Assembly: GCA_020536535.1 (NCBI GenBank)
Contig: JAHLWZ010000431.1
Span: forward strand, 6,083-42,099
Source: Pelomyxa schiedti
Taxonomy: Eukaryota > Evosea > Pelobiontida > Pelomyxidae
Reading direction: 5' to 3'
Length of the DNA: 36,017 bases
Shown: one piece after another, positions 1-9,593 of the stretch
Layout: every line of letters starts with the position of its first letter
Position numbering within the stretch: position 1 is the stretch's first letter
Translations under genes and position numbers: made by a program
Notes under the pieces: model-generated
Databases searched by the model: none
What the model saw: only the letters and a program-made list of their open reading frames with translations
Told to the model about the DNA's origin: nothing

Positions 1-528
1 TGAAATGGAAAAAAGTACCTTCTCCATAGCCTCTACTCTAGCTTCGGACTCTAAGACTGGTTCACCACACCCGCCGCACTTCGGCCGGAATACAGTGTCA
101 TAGTCGGCTGCAATTACTTACCGTTAGCAAGAAGGTTTCAAAGAAAGTGGGTGATAGCTTCACTAGCTCTCATATAATAACAATATATTACAATGTGTAA
201 TTTTCAATTTTGTGGTTACCTGTGCAATAGGCCATCCCATCACTTCCCTCTAATTCATATCTTCTGAGTGAGAATGCTGTCTGGTAATAATATTAGCATG
301 ACACAGTTACCTTCCACTTTGGAGCCATCCGAGAAGTCCTTCCCGCACACTTTGCATGTCAAGTGATTTGGGTGCCCTGCGTGTATTCAAATGAATTATG
401 GGTTAGTACCGGTAGCTAGAGTAAACAAGCGGGACAAAAAGAGAGGGGAACCCACAATAGAGATTGAACGCGAACAACATGTCCCCCTCAATAAGCTCGT
501 TACACGCGTAACATGTCCGCGCAGCCAT
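1..528 (-). CDS. LIM-domain zinc-finger protein, 5' part (continues past the window edge)
   Basis: The start ATG is at 526-528 on the minus strand. Four exons can be chained: 456-528, 311-376, 220-249 and 107 down to about 19 or the window edge. The introns are 377-455, 250-310 and 108-219, all GT-AG. The spliced protein begins MAARTCYACNELIEGD and gives one complete LIM module: CYAC, WHPNHLTCKVCGK, then a Y-C-x2-D end, followed by KCGGCGEP, which opens a second module. LIM modules bind two zinc ions and mediate protein contacts, commonly with actin or adhesion partners. The spacing of metal ligands fits the family (C-x2-C, 16 residues, H-x2-H-x2-C-x2-C). A GTAC donor at 13-18 may start another intron. 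The number of LIM modules and the partner are unknown because the 3' part is missing. Confidence 0.85.
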
Positions 529-601
529 TCGTTTTGCTTTTTTTTAATCCGCCTTCACCGAAATCACCCTAATCTCCACAATCCTCACGAGACGAAACAG
601 C

Positions 602-1790
602 TCACACCGAGCCCAATACTATGAACAACTCCATCTTGATGCTGCTGGTTCCCAGTGAAAGTGCGGTCAACTCAACAGGGAAAAGGAACTCTCCACCAAG
701 GATCTGTGACGTGCAGGCAGCACCGTGGGTCAGTCTCCTCTGATTCTGGAAGTGAAGATAAGACCACCTTCTGCAAGCAGTTGCATGTGAGGTCTTCAGT
801 GGACTGCTGGGGCAGTCGCAGTGCCATAATTCGTACCATGCTGGGGCACAATTGGAGAACAGAGATCTTATCACATTCACATTGTGCCTCGCAATGCAAA
901 GAACCAGTGAGTTGGCTGAGACTATCCACAGCTGATTCCCAGTTCCCAGTGTTGTTTGTATTCCTGTTCCTTCTTCAATCACCACAACAGCATTTCCATC
1001 GTGTTTCCAGGCATCCAGCAACAACAAAAGTGTGAGCTCTGCTTTGCTTCCTGAGGAGCACCACTGAATCTCCCATAATCTCACAAGGCCAAACACAGAA
1101 CGCAGAAGTGGTCAAGCTCAGCTCAGTGAACTTCTTGTTTTCCCAAGTGTTGCCCACATCAATCACCCTCAGGTGTGCCAATGATGGTCTTGCCGGCCAA
1201 GATAGCCGTCCCAAAGCAAAAGAAGAGCGGCTTCATCAGGACAAGTGTGGTTGAAAATGAACATCACACGTGCGCCATTAATAGACTAACCCTGTGGCAT
1301 GGCCTCTGGAAAAACACCAACGACGCACTCTGCACCTGAGTCCTTGCCACAAGTGGGTGTGATTGCGAGGTGAGAAACTCTGCCAAAAGCACCATCCACT
1401 TGCCATTGGCTACCTCTTGAGTGGCGAAGCGAGGCAGAAGAACCTGGATGGGAAATCAACCAGCCAGCCCCACAGCACCCTCAGTGTACTCCACAATCGG
1501 TTGTTGGGCGTTGGCAGCGGCACCGCAGGAGGGCCCTCATCACAACCTGCAAGGCGGAATTGTGGGAGGAAGACGTGGAGGTGGAGGTGGAACGCAGCAC
1601 CGCAGCGATGGTGCGTCGACATCAACAGGGCGAAGAACTGGTCGCCCAGGCGCAGGGGCCCGCGTGCACGCAACCACGCCGTTGGGAAGGTGCAGGGGAA
1701 GGGGTGCCGGACGACGAGCGCTGCTGCCATCACGTGACGCAATCCCCCGGCACATCTCACCCCCCTCCATCCACATTGAAGCGACTGGGC
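602..1790 (-). pseudogene. Decayed tandem copy of the DQF/PRCGA-family gene next to it
   Basis: Read on the minus strand, this stretch aligns from end to end with the intact gene at 1865-3427 but only in changing frames. Matching pieces are GDQFFALLMSTHHRCGAAF near 1600-1660, RFFCL near 1430, ANGKWM near 1390, FNHTCPDEAALLL near 1230, RPSLAHLRVIDV near 1180, VVVIEEGTG and TTLGTGNQ near 970-1010, and HVTDP near 710. Damage seen: a frame change between the APLPLHLP segment and the DQFF segment (about 1650), loss of roughly 75-80 codons just after RFFCL, an in-frame TAG at 1286-1288, and frame changes near 1040 and 780. It lies directly downstream of its intact relative on the same strand, so a tandem duplication followed by decay is the simplest reading. 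No product is expected. Confidence 0.85.
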
Positions 1791-1864
1791 CTGCAATGCT
1801 TTCGTTTTTATTTGCAAAAAACCACCAGGAACAGGCTTTTTTTTTTCCTTGTGAGGAAAAATGT

Positions 1865-3427
1865 TCAAATCAACAGGGAAAACAAATCCCACAACATGAT
1901 GGGTCTGGGGTACGTGAGGGAGAACAGACCGTTTCCTGGTGATGGTGACAATGGATCAGTGACCTCTAGGCAGTTGAGTGCAGTTCTGCCTTCACAGCCT
2001 CTGACACTGAAGACAAGGCCACCTTCGGCAAACAAGTTGATGGTGCAGTTTGGTGTGAGTTGTATGGTCTTCAGAGGACTGCTGGTGTGGTTGCAATCCC
2101 AGATTTCGTACCCCGTGGGGCATTCAACGACAAAGAGGGGAAAACCCCCCACTGCGCTGGTCCTGCACCTGGCAACGCAAAACAAAGAACCAGTCAGCTG
2201 GCCAATACTAAGGACAGCTCCATCTTGCTGCTGATTCCCAGTGCCAAGTGTGGTCTGCACACCAGTTCCCTCTTCAATCACAACAACAGACTTCCCGCTT
2301 CTTTCGTATGTATCCAGCACAAAAACAAAAGAGCGAGCTCCGCTCTGCTTCCTGAACACCAACCCACCTCTATTGATCTCACAAGGAAAAGCAGGGAACG
2401 CGGAAGTTGTTGCACTCAACTCCGTGAGCTTCTTTGTTTCCCACGTCTTGGAAACATCAATCACCCTCATGTGTGCCAAGGACGGTCGTTGGCGGCGCTC
2501 AGAGCCATCCCCGAGCAACAGAATAACAGCCTCATCAGGAGCAGTATGGTTGAAAAAGAACAGCACACCGACTTCGTGATCGCGATAGCACCGTGGCATG
2601 ACACGAGGCACATCAACAACACACTTGCAGCTTGCATCCCTCCCAATTGTGGGTGTGATTACGAGCTGAGAAACCCTCCCAAAGCACTGCACCAGCCACT
2701 TGCCATTGGCCGCCCATTGAGTGGCAAAGGCCCTTTCCTCAGACAACCTCAGCGTCTCCCCTGTTGCAATTCTGGTGAGGTCAAAGGTGCAGCGAGCCAG
2801 GTCGCCAAAGAGGACATTGTGGGAATTGACGGCCATCACCACGGTGTTGGGTCTGTCTTCCCTCCAGAAGCTCACGTCACTGGTCATGGATCCGGTGAGT
2901 GGTGACACCCGAAACGTGACAGCGTTGGGCCCAAACGTGGTCGCCAGGCTCTCAGTCAGCCTGAGGCAGAAGAACCTCGTCGGGAAATCAGCCATCCACG
3001 ACCACAGCGCCCTCAGGCCGCGCAGCACCACGTCGCTATCGCGGCTGTCATCACCACCGCCCACTTCCCCGCCGCCGCGCCTCGCCAAAGGCAATTGTGG
3101 GAGGGCGAACGCGGCACCGCAGCGAGGGTGGGTCGACAGCAGAAGTGCGAAGAACTGGTCGCGCAGGCGCGGTCCGATGGGCGTGCAGGCTACAGCGCCG
3201 GTTGGCAGGAGCAGGGGAAGGGCCGTTGGTCGGGGGACTGGGCCCAGGGTGATGGTCGGAGGAGTAGCAGCAGCAGTACCGCTGTCGTTGTTGGATCTAT
3301 TTCCTCCTTCGAGTGGCGTGGCGGTCCTGTGTGTTTTTGACTTTGGCGAACGGGGTTCGTCGTAGTCATCGTCGCTGTGGTAGTCGCTGTCATCGTCGCT
3401 GTGGTAGTCGCTGTCATCGTCGCTCAT
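1865..3427 (-). CDS. DQF/PRCGA-family protein, copy 1 (function unknown, 520 aa)
   Basis: This is a single uninterrupted frame from an ATG at 3425-3427. Residues 1-28 are an acidic tract of the octad SDDDSDYH repeated about three times, then a basic PRSPKSK stretch. Residues near 88-105 hold the motif RDQFFALLLSTHPRCGAAF shared with three other loci here. A Trp-rich segment (LWSWMADFPTRFFCL) and a long beta-rich region follow, with FRVSPLTGSMTSDV, ANGKWLVQCFGRVSQLVI and VVVIEEGTGVQT. The strand-turn-strand look suggests a propeller or other beta fold, but I recognise no named domain. No signal peptide or membrane segment is seen. The true C-terminus may lie a little before the stop, since the last ten residues are not matched in relatives. 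The start is preceded by AAAATCAG, as in the relative at 8122-9522. Confidence 0.8.
   Translation of the reverse strand: MSDDDSDYHSDDDSDYHSDDDYDEPRSPKSKTHRTATPLEGGNRSNNDSGTAAATPPTITLGPVPRPTALPLLLPTGAVACTPIGPRLRDQFFALLLSTHPRCGAAFALPQLPLARRGGGEVGGGDDSRDSDVVLRGLRALWSWMADFPTRFFCLRLTESLATTFGPNAVTFRVSPLTGSMTSDVSFWREDRPNTVVMAVNSHNVLFGDLARCTFDLTRIATGETLRLSEERAFATQWAANGKWLVQCFGRVSQLVITPTIGRDASCKCVVDVPRVMPRCYRDHEVGVLFFFNHTAPDEAVILLLGDGSERRQRPSLAHMRVIDVSKTWETKKLTELSATTSAFPAFPCEINRGGLVFRKQSGARSFVFVLDTYERSGKSVVVIEEGTGVQTTLGTGNQQQDGAVLSIGQLTGSLFCVARCRTSAVGGFPLFVVECPTGYEIWDCNHTSSPLKTIQLTPNCTINLFAEGGLVFSVRGCEGRTALNCLEVTDPLSPSPGNGLFSLTYPRPIMLWDLFSLLI
3366..3424 (-). repeat. 24-nt coding tandem repeat (SDDDSDYH octads)
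   Basis: About two and a half copies of a 24-nt unit (plus strand: GTCATCGTCGCTGTGGTAGT plus four bases) encode the acidic N-terminus of the gene at 1865-3427. Copies are nearly identical, which points to recent slippage and likely length variation between strains. Confidence 0.8.
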
Positions 3428-3544
3428 CTGATTTTACGTGCTTTTTCCCTTTTCTCAAGAATGGGTGTGACGAAAGGTCTTCACAAAGAAGATTTCATCA
3501 CAGAACAACGTTCAACGTTGAAGAAGAGAAAAACGACATCAACA
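3428..3544. promoter_or_regulatory. Divergent intergenic region between copy 1 and the ankyrin gene
   Basis: This 117-bp gap separates two start codons on opposite strands, so both promoters must lie in it or in the flanking leaders. I see no clear TATA box; the stretch has an A-rich segment just before the plus-strand ATG at 3545. The role is inferred from gene arrangement only. Confidence 0.4.
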
Positions 3545-6500
3545 ATGTCAATCAATCAAGCAATCCCAACCGGCGGCGCCAGTGGGGACCCTAATGACGT
3601 CCGTGAGGAGCTAGGACAACCGCTGGCTCCTCAAACATCACCCTCGTCATCAGAATCGACACAGACAAATTCGAGCACAGGGAACGACTGTGTATCGTCG
3701 TCGCCGTCATCCTCGACGGCTCCCGCAACCGCCACCACCACCTCCACCACCACCACAGCAAGCTTCACAGCAGGAAGGGGAAGATCGAGATCGGTGGGAG
3801 CGACTCCGAGTCCGACGCCATCGCCATCGCCATCGCCATCGCCATCGCCATCGCCATCGCCATCGCCATCGCCATCGCCATCGCCATCGCCATCGCCATC
3901 GCCATCGCCATCACCTTCGGAGCGGCCCAGAACAGTCAGTGAAAGAGAGGAATCTATTATGACACGAATAAAGGCGATTCAGGACAGCATCAGGGCCACT
4001 TTGGCCAAGTCAGGTCCCAATGAGGAGTTCCTGGAATACACAGATGCTGTGCCGAGGCTGATGACTGAGGACGACCCGACTTGGGTAACACGTCCGTACC
4101 TAAATGGTTTGTTTGCAGCCGTTTTTATTTACAGTCGTTAACAAGAAAATATTTCGCGCGTGTACATGCTGTACTACTTAAAAGTATTGTTTGCATAACT
4201 TATTTGTTACCTTGAAACCCTTAACCTCATGAAAACCAAGGTTTGTACCCTTTGCACATTGCATGCAAGAAGGGATATGTCAAGACCACAAGATACTTGA
4301 TTGAAGAGTGCCATTGTGATGTAAATATCACAGAAGAAAGTGAGGGCATTACGCCGTTGCACATGGCATGTGCATTGTACGCATGCTTTCTTCTACTTCG
4401 TTTTTCACCTAAGAAACCCCAAACCATCTCACTCATTCCACACACACAGAGGGCACGCATACCTTGCCTACATTTTGGTCAAGCAGTATCAGGCTGATGT
4501 CAATGTCCGAAACGCTTCCTGGGAGACACCCCTTGTGCGGGCTGTAATTCGGGGACGTCTCAATGTAGTGAGAGTGCTTATTCAAAACTGTATCTGTGTC
4601 TTGTTTCCTTTTTGTTCTTCTGAACAACCTATGACACTCAGGCAATGCCGACCCGACCCTCCGTGATAAATACGGATGCACTCCATGTGAGATTGCTAAT
4701 ACCACTGGTCACCATGACATCGCTCTGTTTCTTGAAGGGTGCCATCATATCTCCACAAGCCAGGTATTTATAAACCATATCATTTCTCCAATAAAAAAAA
4801 CCCAGTACCAACAGCAGACTTCAGTCAGTTTGGATGAGCTTATCACAATTCCAGCAAGTGGAGGGGAATTGGAGGACAAGGTCAAACTTCAACTCGAGCT
4901 CACAAACCAATCAAGATCACTTGAAGTCCCAGGATGCCAAGTTTGGGTTCCATATTCTCACTACACCCCTCATCATCAAACCAAGCCTTGTCAAAGCCGG
5001 ACACACTCAATTGAAGTGGACTCCAACGAGAAGCCTCTGAATTCTGGCGAGATTCAAATCAGTGCTATTGCTGTCAGACTTCTGTGTGCTTTCACCACAG
5101 TGTGTACCCCGTTCATCCACCATTTCAAATGACCACTTTCCAAACTTTTAACAGCGCAGTGGGAGAACCCTTTTGAGTGGGAAGGATTGCCTCTCATGCA
5201 ATCAAGTGTGCACAATTTGGCGCAGACAATTATCGGCTGATGATTCAGTTTGGATTCTTCACATCAAGTTTTTTCCCTCCGAATCATTCAGTTTTTTGTT
5301 GTTCCCCATCTCTAACCACAATTCATCCACACAGAGATGAAATTCGCTATGCTGTAAAGAACACAATGACTTATCAGGACAAGAACATCCCCCAAGATAG
5401 TAAAGAGGAGTGGAAAGATGCGACATTAGTTTCCAAATCTGAAATGGAAACACTGAAAACATGGTCAGCAACGCCACCTGAAAAGTTTTGTGGCAACTCC
5501 AAAGTGAAGTACCTTTGGGTGCTCAGGAAAAAGGGGAGAGTTCCTGTGCCTGAGACCGTTGTTCCAACATACAATCCATTGATTCATGACAAATGGTTCC
5601 CTCCTCTTCTCCACACCAGTCACCCAAAAACGCTCACTTTTAACAAAAGGTGGTCTCCAAGAGATGTGGCACGTTGCTGGTGGTGTTTCATTCGGCACTA
5701 TAAGGTATCTGCTCCTACACCTATACCTTTCCTTTTACAAGAGAACCAACGGAAATGTTCAAGTGGCTGGATTTCTTCATCAAACAGAGTGCCATAATGA
5801 AGGACAGTTATGACGCAAAAGTTTTGGCATCTGTGAGGAATTCACTTGGAGTCGTTGGAGTTATCGTGACCCTCCTGATGTTTGGGAAGTGCCTGTCTAT
5901 CCCACGCAGGGAGACGGACAACAACTGCTTTCTTTGGCCGACAGGCCAGAATTACGTTGGCACGTCTGTGATGGTGAGTTCCCTTTTATTGTCGAGACAC
6001 TGCCAATCACTAAACCTCAACAGTTTTCAATGTTGAGCTCGTTTATTCTTTACGCATTTTCCCTTGGAACCAAGGTTGTTTTTTTTTTCTTCAGAACATA
6101 CATCTTCCATTCACACTCTTACGGCAGAAGAACATGTGGTACTGGTTCCCAATCGCGATTATAATTGTTGGAACAATACCTTTTCCATCGGAGTGGATTT
6201 GCTTCTTCCGATCAATTGTATAGCAAATGAAACACTAACAACACAACTGACACAAATTACCAGACACACCCAAACCCAATTTTCTTGGCTGCAGCTTCCA
6301 CTGTGATGCTGACATCTACCTTCTTGCTCAGCAAATACGCACTGAAGGAACCACGCAACAGGAACTCCCTGGTTTGTTTTGATCCCTGATTTCACGACAC
6401 CCACATTTCACACAGGGTCTTGGAATACTTGTGACGATTGTTGGGCTGATTGTATGGTACGACAGGTTTGTGATGGTACTGCGTGCTTGCAGCACAGGAC

Positions 6501-6616
6501 AGCAGATTCTAAGAGGCAACTACCCGTCATACGATCTCGACTGGTTCAGGCACAAAATGGCCATTGGTGCATTCATTTTTCTCATCATAATTTCCATCGT
6601 TGTGTGCGTCGAGTAA
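3545..6616 (+). CDS. Ankyrin-repeat protein, apparently fused to a multispanning membrane domain
   Basis: Start ATG at 3545. Exon 1 (3545-4106) encodes a Ser/Thr-rich tail with a run of Ser-Pro dipeptides. Exons 4241-4376, 4450-4589 and 4642-4763 encode three to four ankyrin repeats, for example YPLHIACKKGYVKTTRYLIE, TPLHMACALGHAYLAYILVK, and NADPTLRDKYGCTP. Exons 4806-5099, 5155-5267 and 5335 onward stay in phase and encode an unassigned region. The last exons (5742-5973, 6095-6217, 6264-6371, 6416-6616) encode at least five hydrophobic spans, such as GVVGVIVTLLMFGKCL, MWYWFPIAIIIVGTIPFP, ILVTIVGLIVWY and AIGAFIFLIIISIVV, and end at TAA 6614-6616. The link across 5550-5670 needs one weak intron (about 5558-5663), so two adjacent genes cannot be excluded. 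Ankyrin repeats bind proteins; the membrane part has no family I can name. Confidence 0.65.
3817..3912 (+). repeat. (GCCATC)n hexanucleotide microsatellite, about 16 copies
   Basis: A near-perfect 6-nt repeat of 96 bases inside exon 1 of the ankyrin gene encodes alternating Ser-Pro. The unit length is a multiple of three, so copy-number change would alter the linker length without breaking the frame. Confidence 0.95.
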
Positions 6617-6703
6617 AGAGTACTTTCTGCGGGTTTGTACTGTGATTGGTGTCTGTGAAAATAAAAATGATTATTTTATTTGTGCAGTTGAACCAACATA
6701 CAC

Positions 6704-8056
6704 ATGAACTACCACAACGGGTCCATTCCGTTTTATGTTCTTCCGCACCTCTGTCGTTGGGGACATCAGCTGTTCAATTCCCCCAACCAACAATCCACCC
6801 CCTCCCTTCCTCCTCATCAGCACATCAACAACCTTCCTCGCCATCAACAGCACCAACACAGCGACAACAACGAAACACAAGCAACAACCACCACTGCCAT
6901 CGACTGTGTTATTTCAGCACGGGAGCAATTCTTGGCGGTGTGCGTCGGTGCGCTGGTCCCGCGGTGCGGGCGCCGCAGCCCCGCGAGGGCCTGGGCGTCG
7001 CCGGCGTCGCTGTGCGAGTTCGGGAGGGCGTGGGTGGTGTACGTGTCCAGGCAGATCGGCCTCAGCCTCCCGTTATCCGACGACGTCACCCTGAACGTGT
7101 GGATGGGCGTGTCCCCGACCGAAGGCACCGTGTACTGCGGCGCCCACCAGTGCGCGGCCGCCTCGTCGCCGCCGCCGCCGCCCGCCGAGTTCAGCCACAG
7201 CAGCTACATCCGCTGGATTATGGGAAGCCTCGGCGGAAACATGCACGCAGGGGTGTGGGACCGCGCGGCGGTCCACATCGACGATGGAGAGGGCAACACT
7301 GCGAGTGTGATGTCGTGGCCTGGGAACATAGTGTCACACTTGAGTGCGTGCAGTTGCAGGTGGCTGGCAGTGGTCCTGGAAAAGGAGGATCGCGGGGCGG
7401 CCAACTGGTGCTCGCTTGAAGTGTGGAGGGTGGTAAATGGGGAGCTGCTTCAGGGTGGTGGTGGAGGTGGTGGAGGTCCTGCGAGAATGCCACTCGGTTT
7501 CCTTGATTCGTGGTATGAAGGGTGTTCCTGTTTGCACGACGACGTGCTGCTTATCAGTGCAACCCAAGAGCCATACCCGGAATGTGAGACCGCTCAAGTT
7601 TGGTTTGTTGACCTGAAGAAAAGTATCCTCCAGAATTCACCAGCAATATCCAGAATAGTGGAGTTTCCTGGTTTTCGTGCCAGAAACATCATTCTGAGTG
7701 ACCCCATAACTTTCTTGGTGAGCTTTGGTCCAAACTGCGCGCTGATACTGCCACATGATTACAGTGAAAATGCCATGACCAGCCATCATTCGTCATGGCA
7801 CCAACTTCCCACTGTTTGTTGTGTTGGTGACCACCTCATTTGTGTGTTGGATGGGATGTCGGCCACCCGTCAGTACTTCAAACTTCCTGAACTGGACACT
7901 CCTGTGTTGACCCTTACTGCAGATCAAGTCCTTGAATCAGAGCCATTTCACACCTGGCAAGGAATCGTGGCATTGAAATTGGATGCCACGTCACAAATCG
8001 CCATTCTTGATGTGACCTCAAGATCCGTTCTCGCTGTTCTGTCCCTTGGAGTTTGA
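6704..8056 (+). CDS. DQF/PRCGA-family protein, copy 2 (function unknown, 450 aa)
   Basis: One open frame runs from ATG 6704 to TGA at 8054-8056. Residues 1-65 are a His/Gln/Asn/Pro-rich low-complexity leader. The family motif follows as REQFLAVCVGALVPRCG (residues about 73-89), then a Trp/Tyr segment (FGRAWVVYVSRQIG), then a beta-rich body with ACSCRWLAVVLE, which matches ANGKWLVQCF in copy 1. A Gly run (GGGGGGGG) sits near residue 250. No membrane span or catalytic motif is recognised. The coding part near 6940-7300 is strikingly GC-rich compared with the 3' half. The gene starts 88 bp after the ankyrin gene ends and converges on copy 3. As with copies 1 and 3 there is no intron in the coding part. 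Function is unknown. Confidence 0.8.
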   Translation: MNYHNGSIPFYVLPHLCRWGHQLFNSPNQQSTPSLPPHQHINNLPRHQQHQHSDNNETQATTTTAIDCVISAREQFLAVCVGALVPRCGRRSPARAWASPASLCEFGRAWVVYVSRQIGLSLPLSDDVTLNVWMGVSPTEGTVYCGAHQCAAASSPPPPPAEFSHSSYIRWIMGSLGGNMHAGVWDRAAVHIDDGEGNTASVMSWPGNIVSHLSACSCRWLAVVLEKEDRGAANWCSLEVWRVVNGELLQGGGGGGGGPARMPLGFLDSWYEGCSCLHDDVLLISATQEPYPECETAQVWFVDLKKSILQNSPAISRIVEFPGFRARNIILSDPITFLVSFGPNCALILPHDYSENAMTSHHSSWHQLPTVCCVGDHLICVLDGMSATRQYFKLPELDTPVLTLTADQVLESEPFHTWQGIVALKLDATSQIAILDVTSRSVLAVLSLGV

Positions 8057-8121
8057 GTTTCGTAATCACTTGTTTTTGGCGACGTTGAAAATAAGAATTC
8101 TCCTGCACAAACACTGCGTAG

Positions 8122-9522
8122 CTACGGAAATTGTTGTTGCTCCCTTGTTGGGACAAAATAGGAGAACCTTGGGGACAGCACAGCACCTTTGTCTGTGGCC
8201 AACATGATGATGTTAGTACCTGTCGAAGGGTCCGTCACACGGGCAACACAAGATCCAGGGGACTGTATGGTGCCGAAAAGAAAGCCACCTTCAGCAACCA
8301 AATTCCCCCAATAGGCGCTGCAATCAATCACAACAAGTGCGCCAACACGGATGTGGTCGATGTCCCAGATTGAAAACAGTGGTGGTAATTCACTCTGAAC
8401 ACAAAACAGTGACTCACTCAACTGCGACATGCATTTTACATTGGAAACACCAATCAGGGAGAATGCATCATCACCAGGCGTTATTCCTTCTGCCACTCGG
8501 CAAACACTTGATGCCTCAGGTGACGAGTGAACATGGAGGATGAAAACTCTCTTTCCACTTCCCTTTTCCATCATAACCAGTGCCTCCCTGATCCCATCCT
8601 CCTTCTCACACGGAGTAGTGAGGAATGAGGCTGAGGCCAGCACAGTAAGCCTGGAAGCCCATGTTTTCTCAATTTGAATCACAATCAAATCAATAGAATG
8701 GTCAGCCTGAACACTGCACATCACACCCTCATCAGGGTCGGTGCGGCTGAAGAAGAACAAACTATGAAGCGCCCTCGGCCCGAGTCTTGGCACAGTACGT
8801 GTTGCCACCTCTTTCCCCATGTCCTGAATGCCATAAATCATCAGAAAGGCCCCAGAGGCCTCCAGGCACACGAACCACTTTCCGTTTGTCTGGCAGTGCT
8901 TCACCTGGATAACGCCATCCCGCAACGAAACACCTCTGCCGGTCTCATTGCTCCTCAAATAGTACAAATTCGACTTCTCCTCCTGAGAGAAGAAGCACAT
9001 TTCCACCACGTTGCAGTGATTGACAGACTTGGTGCACCACCGCGGCCTGTCGTCCCACCAACATTTAATGTCCCTCGTCAGTGACCCCAACATTGGTGAC
9101 ACCCCAAACGTGATCACATTGTTTGCTGCAGCTTCAGTAGTGATAGTAGTAGTAGTATCTCCACCACAAACACCAAGAGCAACAGAGGCACAGAAGAACC
9201 TCATTGACTGGTGGCAGCAATCCCACACCAGCCTGACGACCATCACGAGGGTGTCGATACCAAGCATTCCCATAATCGACGAGTAGGCCGCGCCACACCG
9301 GGGGTGGGTAAAGGCCAACAGCGCAACGAACTGGTCACGTGCACGAAGGCGCACAAGTGGAACAACCCGAGGGACGGTGCCCGCACTATAATGGGATTGC
9401 TCTTCTTGGTCGTAGTAGAAGGCGGAGCGTACTTGTTTCTTGCGTGTTTTTTTAGAACGCGCCACGCTATGGTTGCTGTCTATGACATTTTGCTGCTGGC
9501 CTGCTCGTTCATCGTCCATCAT
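8122..9522 (-). CDS. DQF/PRCGA-family protein, copy 3 (function unknown, 466 aa)
   Basis: This intronless frame starts at ATG 9520-9522, directly after AAAATCAG as in copy 1. The N-terminus is charged (a basic SKKTRKKQVRS stretch near residue 23). The family motif RARDQFVALLAFTHPRCGAA is at residues about 60-79. Matching blocks to copy 1 follow in order: MRFFC, TFGVSPMLGSLTRDI, TNGKWFVCLE, FFFSRTDPDEGV, SLFCVQSELPPLFSIWDID and VTDPSTGTNII. Pairwise similarity is low between blocks, so the paralogues are old apart from the decayed tandem copy. The 3' end lies 66 bp from the end of copy 2 on the other strand. No known domain, signal peptide or membrane span is seen. Confidence 0.8.
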   Translation of the reverse strand: MMDDERAGQQQNVIDSNHSVARSKKTRKKQVRSAFYYDQEEQSHYSAGTVPRVVPLVRLRARDQFVALLAFTHPRCGAAYSSIMGMLGIDTLVMVVRLVWDCCHQSMRFFCASVALGVCGGDTTTTITTEAAANNVITFGVSPMLGSLTRDIKCWWDDRPRWCTKSVNHCNVVEMCFFSQEEKSNLYYLRSNETGRGVSLRDGVIQVKHCQTNGKWFVCLEASGAFLMIYGIQDMGKEVATRTVPRLGPRALHSLFFFSRTDPDEGVMCSVQADHSIDLIVIQIEKTWASRLTVLASASFLTTPCEKEDGIREALVMMEKGSGKRVFILHVHSSPEASSVCRVAEGITPGDDAFSLIGVSNVKCMSQLSESLFCVQSELPPLFSIWDIDHIRVGALVVIDCSAYWGNLVAEGGFLFGTIQSPGSCVARVTDPSTGTNIIMLATDKGAVLSPRFSYFVPTREQQQFP

Positions 9523-9593
9523 CTGATTTTCCTCGAATCAAGGTCACGTGCACAGCAATATATCAGGAATTACCTAAAGGTTTTGGCAGAAGA
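9523..9593. promoter_or_regulatory. 71-bp divergent promoter gap
   Basis: Only 71 bp separate the start codons of copy 3 (minus) and the Sel1 gene (plus). Promoter elements for both must sit here or inside the leaders. No TATA box is obvious. If the Sel1 gene starts at a later Met the gap would be larger. Confidence 0.35.

Noticed and set aside
3817-3912. Possible CRISPR-like array
   Set aside because: It is a continuous hexanucleotide microsatellite without spacers, inside a coding exon of a eukaryotic gene.
4830-5290. Arrestin-like beta-sandwich after the ankyrin repeats
   Set aside because: A few blocks look like arrestin strands, but the order and key residues do not hold up, so I left the region unassigned.
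6023-6094. Extra membrane exon (about 6023-6073) followed by a 20-nt intron
   Set aside because: A 20-nt spliceosomal intron is unrealistic; one 121-nt intron (5974-6094) keeps the same phase.
5740-6616. TMEM43/LUMA-family membrane protein
   Set aside because: I considered it because of the arrangement of late hydrophobic spans, but the sequence between spans does not match what I know of that family.
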